A stretch of 64,000 nt of DNA from Desulfuromonadaceae bacterium (GTDB lineage Bacteria; Desulfobacterota; Desulfuromonadia; Geobacterales; Pseudopelobacteraceae), in the NCBI GenBank assembly GCA_028681335.1, contig JAQUIT010000009.1, positions 92,150 to 156,149 of the forward strand, written 5' to 3'. Below the pieces are notes generated by a model. That model was given only the letters and a program-made list of their open reading frames with translations. It was not told where the DNA came from and searched no databases. Positions within the stretch are counted from its first letter, which is position 1; every line of letters begins with the position of its first letter. Below, in pieces: positions 9,595 to 17,442 of the stretch. A program made the translations under genes and the position numbers.

Positions 9595-9725
9595 CACTCG
9601 TCACACCCTCTTAAACCGTGCTATAAAGGTAGTCGTTTACTCAAACATCAGAATTGAGCTTACATGCGCGGCATCATGCCCCAAAACTTACACAGCAATT
9701 AGTATGGTCTGCTGAAGGGCTCACT

Positions 9726-10100
9726 ATGTATCCTGAACAACCTTTATTTACAGACAGGATCGATTCCAGCGCCACCCCCCATACTCCGGCCGGCAAACTT
9801 TTCTTGCACAAACTGTTTTTCAGAAGATATCTCTCACATCTACTGATAGCGATGCTGCTTCTGCTTGCTCCCATTACCTTTTCAAATGACAATATTCCAA
9901 ACTTCCAACCTGAGTGCGAGACCCGATCGGCCGTGCGTATCACTATGCGCAGCGCCGTCACCTTATTTCGAAGCTCTGGATCCACTACTCTTCAAAAGAT
10001 AAAAACAGCGCATTCACCACGTTATTCATTCCCCACACCACTTTTTCCAGCAATTTTGCAGCTATCTCTGGCAACCCCAAGCCGGGCCCCTCCAGCCTGA
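9726..10100 (+). CDS. Small exported or membrane-anchored protein of unknown function (copy B)
   Basis: 124 residues if started at 9726, where AAGGG lies seven bases upstream; the frame is open from 9654. A polar N-terminal 35 residues precede a hydrophobic segment (LSHLLIAMLLLLAP) and then ITFSNDNIPNF, which resembles the signal-peptide end of the small protein at 7419-7709. The remainder is Ser/Thr/Pro-rich with little similarity to any family I recognise. It is followed by the cysteine-cluster gene and nhaD copy 2 on the same strand. Coding status is less certain than for copy A, because the C-terminal half has low-complexity composition. Confidence 0.42.
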   Translation: MYPEQPLFTDRIDSSATPHTPAGKLFLHKLFFRRYLSHLLIAMLLLLAPITFSNDNIPNFQPECETRSAVRITMRSAVTLFRSSGSTTLQKIKTAHSPRYSFPTPLFPAILQLSLATPSRAPPA

Positions 10101-10181
10101 TTTACACTCCATAAAAACAACATAACAAGCAAAGATCGTATGTTTTTTTGTTCGGCAACACTCATCGGAAAGGAGGGTGTC

Positions 10182-10532
10182 ATGTACAAAATTTTACAGC
10201 GCTTATTGCCTTTTGCAGATAACCACAAAAAGCCTGAATGCGCCTGCTGTGGCCGTTGTTGCGAATCGTTCGGCGGGCACTTGACAACGTCGCCGCGAGA
10301 TCTTGAGAGATGGGAACGTGAGAAGAGGATTGACCTGCTCAGCCGTACCAACCGGCTGGGGTGGATCTGGGTTGACCCGCAAACAAAGGAACTGCTGGAT
10401 CGCTGCCCATTCATCGTTAAACTTGATGAGCAGCGGTACGGCTGCGCTATTCAAGAGACAAAGCCTGATATCTGCCGGGATTATCCAACGCTTGCCCATG
10501 GTAAACGCTGTGTGAGCGGCATTATATTTTAA
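10182..10532 (+). CDS. YkgJ-type cysteine-cluster (CxCCxxCC) protein
   Basis: 116 residues. An N-terminal cluster CACCGRCC (Cys20, 22, 23, 26, 27) and two later cysteines (RCPF and YGCAIQETKPDICRDYP) match the YkgJ/UPF0153 family, thought to bind zinc or an iron-sulfur centre. A very strong AAAGGAGGG lies before the ATG at 10182; an in-frame ATG at 10140 lacks a ribosome site. The gene is 39 bases ahead of nhaD copy 2 and probably cotranscribed. The biochemical role of the family is not established. Confidence 0.85.
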   Translation: MYKILQRLLPFADNHKKPECACCGRCCESFGGHLTTSPRDLERWEREKRIDLLSRTNRLGWIWVDPQTKELLDRCPFIVKLDEQRYGCAIQETKPDICRDYPTLAHGKRCVSGIIF

Positions 10533-10571
10533 AAAACAGAATTGCAATTCCTGAACACAAAGGAACCTTAC

Positions 10572-11981
10572 ATGAGAATAGTCGTTTTTCAGATTGTATT
10601 TATACTGTTGTCATCACTTCCAGCCTCTGCCGCCGCCAGTGGAGAGGTTATCGACCTGACCGGTACAGCCATGGGCGTGTTCGCCGTGTTTCTGTTTGCC
10701 GCCGCCTATGCCCTGGTTATATTCGAGGAGCAGCTCCATCTGCGAAAAAGCAAGCCGGTGATCGTCGCGGCCGGCATCATCTGGGTTCTGGTGGCTCTTG
10801 CTTATCAGGCCCTGGGACAACCGGATCATGCACATGCTGCCATCATGCATAACCTGACCGAGTATGCCGAACTGTTCCTGTTCCTGCTGGCCGCAATGAC
10901 CTACATAAACGCAATGGAAGAACGCAACGTTTTCAGTGCGTTGCGCTCGTGGCTCGTCACCAGGGGATTCACTCTCAGAACTCTGTTCTGGATGACCGGC
11001 GCCCTGGCTTTCGTGATATCACCGATAGCCGACAATCTGACTACCGCCCTGTTGATGGGCGCGGTTGCAATGGCTGTCGGTGGCACAAACCGGGCATTTA
11101 TAGTTGTGGCATGTATTAATATAGTCGTAGCGGCCAATGCCGGTGGTGCTTTTTCACCGTTTGGCGACATAACCACCCTGATGGTCTGGCAGAAAGGCAA
11201 AGTAAGCTTCTTTGAGTTTTTCGCCATTTTTATCCCATCGGTCATAAACTGGCTCATCCCGGCTATCATCATGAGCTTTGCCGTGCCCAAGGATAAGCCT
11301 GAAGTATGCGATGCCGCGGTCAGCATGAAGATCGGCGCAAAGCGGATCATGGCACTGTTTCTACTGACGATCATTACGGCTGTTTCCTTCCACAACTTTC
11401 TGCACCTCCCACCGGCAGTGGGGATGATGTTGGGGCTAGGTTACCTCTCCTTCTTTGCCTACTATCTTAAAAAAGTCGAAAACCGCCTTAACAGCGGTGA
11501 CAATCCCCTCGACATCACGGGGCACAACCACAACACCTTTGACCTGTTCCGCAAAATAGCAAGGGCCGAGTGGGATACTTTGTTATTCTTCTACGGAGTG
11601 ATTCTCTGTGTCGGCGGATTGGGGCAGTTCGGCTATCTGGCCGGTGTATCCAAGTTCCTCTACGACGGTCTCGGTCACACAACCGCTAATGTGCTGATTG
11701 GAATCATGTCGGCAATTGTTGACAACATCCCGGTCATGTTTGCGGTTCTGACAATGGATCCACAGATGTCGCACGGCCAATGGCTGCTGGTAACGCTGAC
11801 CGCAGGTGTTGGCGGCAGCCTCCTCTCTATCGGTTCTGCCGCCGGTGTGGCCCTGATGGGATCTGCCCGGGGAGTTTATACGTTTGGTGCTCACCTGAAG
11901 TGGAGCTGGGCAATTGCACTTGGATACGCTGCCAGTATCTTCACTCATTTGCTCATGAACGGCAGGTACTTTACCCATTAA
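10572..11981 (+). CDS. nhaD: NhaD-type Na+/H+ antiporter (copy 2)
   Basis: 469 residues, longer than copy 1. It begins with a signal-peptide-like hydrophobic stretch ending in SLPASAAAS, which copy 1 lacks. Hallmarks are ADNLTTALLMG at about residues 153-163, NAGGAFSPFGD at about 189-199 and VDNIPVMFAVL in the second half. AAGGA supports the start at 10572; an in-frame ATG exists at 10542. The Trp-to-Phe and Ile-to-Phe changes in the core motif and the extra N-terminus show the copies are diverged paralogs rather than a recent duplication. It is expected to export sodium in exchange for protons. Confidence 0.92.
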   Translation: MRIVVFQIVFILLSSLPASAAASGEVIDLTGTAMGVFAVFLFAAAYALVIFEEQLHLRKSKPVIVAAGIIWVLVALAYQALGQPDHAHAAIMHNLTEYAELFLFLLAAMTYINAMEERNVFSALRSWLVTRGFTLRTLFWMTGALAFVISPIADNLTTALLMGAVAMAVGGTNRAFIVVACINIVVAANAGGAFSPFGDITTLMVWQKGKVSFFEFFAIFIPSVINWLIPAIIMSFAVPKDKPEVCDAAVSMKIGAKRIMALFLLTIITAVSFHNFLHLPPAVGMMLGLGYLSFFAYYLKKVENRLNSGDNPLDITGHNHNTFDLFRKIARAEWDTLLFFYGVILCVGGLGQFGYLAGVSKFLYDGLGHTTANVLIGIMSAIVDNIPVMFAVLTMDPQMSHGQWLLVTLTAGVGGSLLSIGSAAGVALMGSARGVYTFGAHLKWSWAIALGYAASIFTHLLMNGRYFTH

Positions 11982-12115
11982 CGTTGTAGAACAGCTCAGC
12001 TACTGTATACTTATAACTGAGGAAGCTGATATTCCGCCGTTTATTGAAAGATTTTTACCGGGACAACCGGCATGAGTATGACTGATACTTGTATCAAATA
12101 GAGACAGGAGAATTA

Positions 12116-14353
12116 ATGCGCGGATTCAGATCACTTAAACTTTCCTTACGCTTTGTCGTCCCTCTGGTGGTTGCCTTGGGGCTGCTTGCCTACGCCGTAG
12201 TTCCGTTAGTGGATAAGCTTACGTTGCGCTGGTCTGTTCGCGATATGGATGCAAGGTCGCAGCTTATTTCCAGCACCCTGAAGGACCCACTACTGGAACT
12301 GCTGCCACTGGGTGACCGACAAAAGATCAACAGGCTTCTGCAACGAGCCCTCCAGGATGAACGCCTATTGGCGGTGGGATTCTGTAATAACGAGAAAGAG
12401 CTGGTTTACCGGACCCGCGCGTTTCCTGCCGACATCAACTGCAGTTCGGCCATGGACAACACCAGCAAATCACTTCACGTGATCAACCTTCCCCAGGGGC
12501 CGGTACATGTGGCAATTAATGCCATTAATCAGGACGGCACCCAGATCGGTTCTCTGGTCCTGGTTCATGACATGAGCTACATTGTGCGACGCAGTGCCGA
12601 TACCCGCAAGTACGTTATTCTCCTCTTTATCGTGCTGGGGGTGGTCGTCTCCATGATCACCGTGTTTGTGGCTCACCTGAGTTGGCAGGGATGGATGGAA
12701 GGCGTGCGGGCGATGTTGCGCGGTGAAGGCATCATCAAGCCGTTCACCCAGCCTGCGGTCGCATCGGAATTGCAGCCGCTGGTGGGTGACCTGAAAACCC
12801 TGTTGCGCTCCATGGATGCGGAGCGACGCCTGGCCGATGATTCAACCATCACCTGGAGCCCGGATACCCTGCGCAGATTGCTGCACAAGCAGTTGACCGG
12901 GGAAAAGGTGATCGTTGTCTCCAATCGCGAGCCTTACATCCACAGCAAGGTAGATGGCACAATCCAGGTTCACCGCCCCGCCAGTGGCCTGGTAACCGCC
13001 GTTGAGCCGGTCATGCGCGCCTGTTCAGGGACCTGGATCGCTCACGGTAGCGGCACGGCAGACCGTGAAACAGTGGATGAGCATGACCGTGTTATGGTGC
13101 CACCGCAGAAGCCGGAATATAACCTGCGGCGGATCTGGATGACCAAAGAAGAGGAAAAGGGGTACTATTACGGATTTGCCAATGAGGGGCTCTGGCCTCT
13201 CTGCCACAACGCCCACGTCCGACCGGTATTTCGCACCAGCGACTGGGAGCAGTATGTAAAGATCAACCAGCGCTTTGCCGATGCTGTCGTCGCAGAGGCG
13301 GACAGCGACAACCCGGTGGTATTGGTGCAGGATTATCATTTTGCCCTGCTGCCCGGAATGGTTCGCAATGTGCTGCCCAAGGCCACGATCATCACCTTCT
13401 GGCATATTCCATGGCCGAACCCGGAATCATTCGGCATCTGTCCCTGGCGCGAGATACTGTTGAAAGGGATGCTGGGAAGCACTATTCTCGGCTTTCACAC
13501 CCCTTATCACTGCAAGAATTTTCTGGAAACGGTTGACCGCTACCTTGAAACCCGCATTGAGCACGAGTCCTCCACGATCTCCCGACGCGGTCAGTTGACA
13601 ATGGTGGAGAGCTACCCGATCTCGATCCAATGGCCACCGCCGTGGCTGGGAAAAACACCTCCGGTGGAGCAGGTCAGGGAAGAGATTATGGTTTCACTGG
13701 GTCTTCCCCTTGATCACCTGCTGGGGGTCGGCGTTGACCGCATGGATTATACCAAGGGAATTCCTGAACGGTTTACAGCAGTTGAGCGCATGCTGGAGCT
13801 GCACCCTGAACTGGTGGGACGCTTCACCTTTGTCCAGATCGCCGCACCCAGTCGCTCGGCCCTTGAAGAGTACCAAGCCTTAGAGACCAGGGTACGTACC
13901 ATGGCAGAACGAATAAACGCACGCTTTACCAGCAACGGTTATCCGCCAATAATTCTCAAGTCCGAACACCATGAACCGGAAGAGGTGAACCGCTATTTCC
14001 GGGCGGCGCAGGTATGCATGGTCACCAGTCTCCATGATGGTATGAACCTTGTGGCGAAGGAGTTTGTGGCGTCCCGAGACGATGAACGTGGCGTGCTGAT
14101 ACTGAGCCAGTTTACCGGTGCCGCACATGAACTGCATGAGGCGCTGGTCGTCAATCCTTATCATGTGGAGCAGACAGCCGAAGCGCTTTATCAGGCGCTC
14201 TTCATGCCTGAATACGAACAGCAGGAGCGGATGCGCAGCATGCGGGCCCTGGTACGTGATTTCAACGTCTACCGTTGGGCGGGACGTATGCTGCTGGATG
14301 CCGCACGGGTGCGGCAACGTGAAAAGCTGGCCACGCGCATAGCAAATAATTAG
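12116..14353 (+). CDS. otsA: Trehalose-6-phosphate synthase with N-terminal membrane module
   Basis: Makes trehalose 6-phosphate from UDP-glucose and glucose 6-phosphate. About 745 residues against roughly 470 for E. coli OtsA. The extra N-terminus has a membrane helix (about 9-32), a periplasmic-size region of about 135 residues, a second helix (about 167-192) and a short linker that could be HAMP-like. The GT20 domain starts near residue 265 with [10 protein letters not shown] and contains [27 protein letters not shown] (about 539-548), and [14 protein letters not shown], so the catalytic core looks complete. GGAG supports the start at 12116. OtsB follows 16 bases downstream. The topology resembles an extracytoplasmic sensor, suggesting synthase activity or location responds to an external cue; this is inference. 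Confidence 0.9.
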   Translation: MRGFRSLKLSLRFVVPLVVALGLLAYAVVPLVDKLTLRWSVRDMDARSQLISSTLKDPLLELLPLGDRQKINRLLQRALQDERLLAVGFCNNEKELVYRTRAFPADINCSSAMDNTSKSLHVINLPQGPVHVAINAINQDGTQIGSLVLVHDMSYIVRRSADTRKYVILLFIVLGVVVSMITVFVAHLSWQGWMEGVRAMLRGEGIIKPFTQPAVASELQPLVGDLKTLLRSMDAERRLADDSTITWSPDTLRRLLHKQLTGEKVIVVSNREPYIHSKVDGTIQVHRPASGLVTAVEPVMRACSGTWIAHGSGTADRETVDEHDRVMVPPQKPEYNLRRIWMTKEEEKGYYYGFANEGLWPLCHNAHVRPVFRTSDWEQYVKINQRFADAVVAEADSDNPVVLVQDYHFALLPGMVRNVLPKATIITFWHIPWPNPESFGICPWREILLKGMLGSTILGFHTPYHCKNFLETVDRYLETRIEHESSTISRRGQLTMVESYPISIQWPPPWLGKTPPVEQVREEIMVSLGLPLDHLLGVGVDRMDYTKGIPERFTAVERMLELHPELVGRFTFVQIAAPSRSALEEYQALETRVRTMAERINARFTSNGYPPIILKSEHHEPEEVNRYFRAAQVCMVTSLHDGMNLVAKEFVASRDDERGVLILSQFTGAAHELHEALVVNPYHVEQTAEALYQALFMPEYEQQERMRSMRALVRDFNVYRWAGRMLLDAARVRQREKLATRIANN

Positions 14354-14369
14354 TATTCAAGGAATTACA

Positions 14370-15158
14370 ATGACATATATGTTCAGCCCTAAAGGGGTGG
14401 AAGAGCTTTGTTCGTTTGTAGATGCGGCTACGCTATTCGCCTTTGATCTTGACGGCACTCTGGCTCCGATTGTTGACGAACCTGCCGCAATAACCATTAA
14501 TGACGAGGTGCGGCAAGCCCTTATACAACTGAACAACCTGGCGACGGTTACGATTATCACCGGCCGCTCCCGCTCCGACGCCATGAGCCATCTCGGCTTT
14601 ACCCCGCGCTTTCTGGTCGGCAATCATGGCGCAGAGGGTCTCCCGGGTGAGACAACATCCGCTCAGGATTTCACCACGGTATGTAACGGGTGGATAAATC
14701 AACTGGAATTATTACTACCGGATATGTCAGCAAATGGCATACTGTTGGAAACCAAGGGGCAAACGATAGCCCTCCATTATCGACAGGCATCCGACCCGGT
14801 CAAAGCACAGAACAGTATACTGGCCGCCTTTGCCGATTTGATACCGTTACCACGCGTTGTCTCAGGCATTTTTGTGGAAAACATCGCCCCCCAGGATGCT
14901 CCACACAAGGGAGCGGCGCTGGAGTCTCTCATGGCACACCTGAAGTGTACCCGGGCTATCTTTGTGGGAGATGATGTCACCGATGAGGACGTTTTCAATC
15001 TCCGCAATCCTTCGATACTGGGGGTTCGCGTGGGGAATGACCCTAAAAGTGCCGCCCTCTCCTATCTGAAGGATCAGCATGAGATGGTTCGTCTTCTTCG
15101 AGAGATTATTTCTCTATTGAATGCTTCAACCAGAACTACAGAAAATTTAAAAAACTGA
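14370..15158 (+). CDS. otsB: Trehalose-6-phosphate phosphatase
   Basis: Removes phosphate from trehalose 6-phosphate to give trehalose. 262 residues, HAD superfamily: motif I DLDGTL at residues 26-31 with the nucleophile Asp26, TIITGRS for motif II, NHGAEG of the OtsB cap region, and GDDVTDEDVF carrying the motif IV aspartates. AAGGA precedes the ATG. It follows otsA by 16 bases and must be cotranscribed with it; together they form the complete OtsAB route. Confidence 0.93.
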   Translation: MTYMFSPKGVEELCSFVDAATLFAFDLDGTLAPIVDEPAAITINDEVRQALIQLNNLATVTIITGRSRSDAMSHLGFTPRFLVGNHGAEGLPGETTSAQDFTTVCNGWINQLELLLPDMSANGILLETKGQTIALHYRQASDPVKAQNSILAAFADLIPLPRVVSGIFVENIAPQDAPHKGAALESLMAHLKCTRAIFVGDDVTDEDVFNLRNPSILGVRVGNDPKSAALSYLKDQHEMVRLLREIISLLNASTRTTENLKN

Positions 15159-15167
15159 AGGCAACAC

Positions 15168-15211
15168 GTACACCTGATGCAAGACGCAAGGTGTTCCGCC
15201 GCTAACGCGGC
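15168..15211 (+). repeat. Two small hairpins between otsB and the coiled-coil gene
   Basis: ACACCT/AGGTGT with a 13-base loop is followed closely by GCCGC-TAAC-GCGGC (15198-15211). No T run follows, so this is not a standard terminator. It could affect mRNA processing or translation of the 15244 gene. Confidence 0.3.
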
Positions 15212-15243
15212 ATCAATACCAACCCCATACAAGGAGGCAGATC

Positions 15244-15531
15244 ATGGCTACAAAAGAAGAGTATGTCCGCAAGATGCAGGCAAAACTTGAAGAGTGGAGT
15301 GCCGACATCGATACATTGACGGCCAAAACCAGTGAAGTTTCAGCAGATGTCAGAAACGAATATAATGAGCAGCTGGCCTCACTGAAGGTAAAACTGGCGA
15401 CAGCCAGCCAGAAGATGAGTGAAATACAAAAATCGGGAGAAAGCGCCTGGAAGGACATGAAAGCTGGTATTGACCTGGCCTGGACCGCTATCGGTGAAGC
15501 CATAGACTCGGCAAAAACCAGGTTTAAATAA
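15244..15531 (+). CDS. Small alpha-helical coiled-coil protein
   Basis: 95 residues, almost entirely charged and predicted helical, with no signal peptide and no Cys. Heptad-like spacing of Leu, Ile, Val and Ala runs from about residue 8 to 60, then comes a conserved-looking amphipathic tail with WKDMKAGIDLAWTAIGEA. It has an excellent AAGGAGG ribosome binding site. Similar small coiled-coil proteins are often stress-induced and sit near osmotic or membrane-stress genes. Here it follows otsAB. No function can be assigned. Confidence 0.8.
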   Translation: MATKEEYVRKMQAKLEEWSADIDTLTAKTSEVSADVRNEYNEQLASLKVKLATASQKMSEIQKSGESAWKDMKAGIDLAWTAIGEAIDSAKTRFK

Positions 15532-15612
15532 ATTTTCACATTTACCAGTCACACCATGCAAGAGTGGCGCATCTCGGAAATGAATTACCCGGCTTAAGTG
15601 CCATCATCATGA

Positions 15613-17442
15613 ATGGACGTATCTATGGGCCAAAGCCACCCATCCCTCAAAATACGGTTATCTCATACAGAGTGCGGGGCACACCAGCAGAAGAGTTTTT
15701 TTCTTCTGCTGGTGCTTCTTACCCTCACTCTTTTACTTGCCCGCCCTCTGTATGCCGCTGAAGCGGTTGAGATTGTGGTTTCCGGCATCGAGGGCGCAGC
15801 ACTCAAAAATGTGCAAGCGGCACTCACCCTCCCCTCAGGAGTAGTACGCGAAGGGGTTGTGCAACAACTCTGGCTTCAACGTTTTGCACAGCAGACTGAC
15901 GAGATAGCAAAGAGGGCCCTGGAGCCTTTTGGCTACTACAACGCCACCGTTACGACAACAATTGAACCGGCCGGTGCCGGCTATCATCTGCTGGTCAAGG
16001 TTGAGCCGGGACAAGCGGCGCTCCTGACGACCGTGAGTGTGGACGTAACCGGTCCTGGGAGCGCGGAAACAGTTCTGCGGAAACTGGTTGCTGCATTCCC
16101 CCTCCAGCCGGGACAGGTGTTGCTGCATAGTGATTATGAGGCGGCCAAGGAGCATTTGAAATCGGCGGCCAATGACCTCGGCTATCTGGATGCCGACTTT
16201 TCACGGCATGAAATCCGCGTCTCTCGTCTGGGAACTACAGCCACGATTGAACTGCTTCTGGAGACAGGCGAGAAGTTTCATTTCGGTCCAACCAGCATCC
16301 AGGGTGCTAACGACTTTCCGCAAAGCTATCTGCGCCGCCATCTTGCCTACCGTGAGGGTGATGATTTTTCTTTTGCCGATCTCGGTGAAACACAGCGCAA
16401 CTTCACCAATTCCGAGCGCTTCAAAGAGGTAATTATCACGCCGGAAAGACAGGACGCCGCAGCGTCCATAGTCCCGATAGCCGTTAAACTTAAAGCCGCT
16501 CCGCGCATAACTGTACGACCAGGCATCGGCTACGGTACCGACACCGGCGCACGCTTCACCGTCAACTACCGTGACCTGAACGCATTTCATCGTGGCCACG
16601 AGTTTTACGCAAATCTCTACCTTGCCGAACGGCTGCAGGGGATGGCAACACGCTATGTCATACCCAGTCCGAAGGATATCAGAAGTTACACAACGCTGCT
16701 GCTGAACCTGCAGCGGGAGGATTACTCCAGCTATTCAAGCCAGATAGCTGCTGTGGGTCTTGAACGCACACGAAGTCTGGGCAAGGGGAAACTGGGCGCC
16801 GCCTACATAACGGCACAATACGAAGACTATACCGTAGGCGACCAGAGCGCCATCTCACGCTTTCTACTGCCGGGACTCCGCTTTTCCCACGACCGCTTCG
16901 ATGATCCGGTACGTCCGAAACGGGGGTTCCACTACGGCCTCAATCTGCGCGGCACCCACCAGGCGCTCGGTTCAGACACGGCACTGCTCCAGCTACTGGC
17001 CGAGGGAACCTATCTTGTCCCCCTGCCCTGGAGTCTTTCCCTCCGCACAAGCGCAAAAACCGGGACAACCCTGCTGAGCGATCCGTTAAAAGACATTCCG
17101 GCTTCGCTGCGCTTCTTTGCCGGTGGTGATCAGAGTGTGCGCGGTTATGCCTACAGATCACTGGGCCCGACCGATGCTACAGGTAAAGTCGTTGGGGGCA
17201 AACAGCTCTTTAACGGCACTGTCGAACTGGAGCGGTCTCTCTTCGCCGACTGGGGTGCCTCCGTTTTTTATGATGCCGGCAACGCTTTTAATTCGTTATC
17301 CTCCTTCCGTCTTTTCCAGGGAGCCGGCGTCGGCCTTCACTACTACACTCCGGTCGGGGCACTGAACCTCTCTCTGGCCCGACCCATCGGAATCGACACC
17401 CCCTCCTTCCGTATCCACCTTACCGTCGGGTTCCAGTTTTGA
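15613..17442 (+). CDS. tamA: Outer-membrane assembly protein TamA (BamA/Omp85 family)
   Basis: About 609 residues. After a signal-anchor (hydrophobic segment at about residues 29-46 ending LYAAEA) come three POTRA-like domains (to about residue 270) and a C-terminal 16-strand Omp85 beta-barrel. The barrel includes FDDPVRPKRGFHYG, FAGGDQSVRGYAYRSLGP (the RGF/VRGY-type motif of strand/loop 6), and a terminal aromatic VGFQF. It inserts outer-membrane proteins together with the inner-membrane-anchored TamB, encoded next. The start is uncertain: no clear ribosome site is seen, and ATG codons lie at 15613 and 15625. Confidence 0.9.
   Translation: MDVSMGQSHPSLKIRLSHTECGAHQQKSFFLLLVLLTLTLLLARPLYAAEAVEIVVSGIEGAALKNVQAALTLPSGVVREGVVQQLWLQRFAQQTDEIAKRALEPFGYYNATVTTTIEPAGAGYHLLVKVEPGQAALLTTVSVDVTGPGSAETVLRKLVAAFPLQPGQVLLHSDYEAAKEHLKSAANDLGYLDADFSRHEIRVSRLGTTATIELLLETGEKFHFGPTSIQGANDFPQSYLRRHLAYREGDDFSFADLGETQRNFTNSERFKEVIITPERQDAAASIVPIAVKLKAAPRITVRPGIGYGTDTGARFTVNYRDLNAFHRGHEFYANLYLAERLQGMATRYVIPSPKDIRSYTTLLLNLQREDYSSYSSQIAAVGLERTRSLGKGKLGAAYITAQYEDYTVGDQSAISRFLLPGLRFSHDRFDDPVRPKRGFHYGLNLRGTHQALGSDTALLQLLAEGTYLVPLPWSLSLRTSAKTGTTLLSDPLKDIPASLRFFAGGDQSVRGYAYRSLGPTDATGKVVGGKQLFNGTVELERSLFADWGASVFYDAGNAFNSLSSFRLFQGAGVGLHYYTPVGALNLSLARPIGIDTPSFRIHLTVGFQF

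Noticed and set aside
12400..12690. Idea that the OtsA N-terminus is a separate gene
   Set aside because: The frame is continuous through the GT20 domain and no stop or internal ribosome site is seen.
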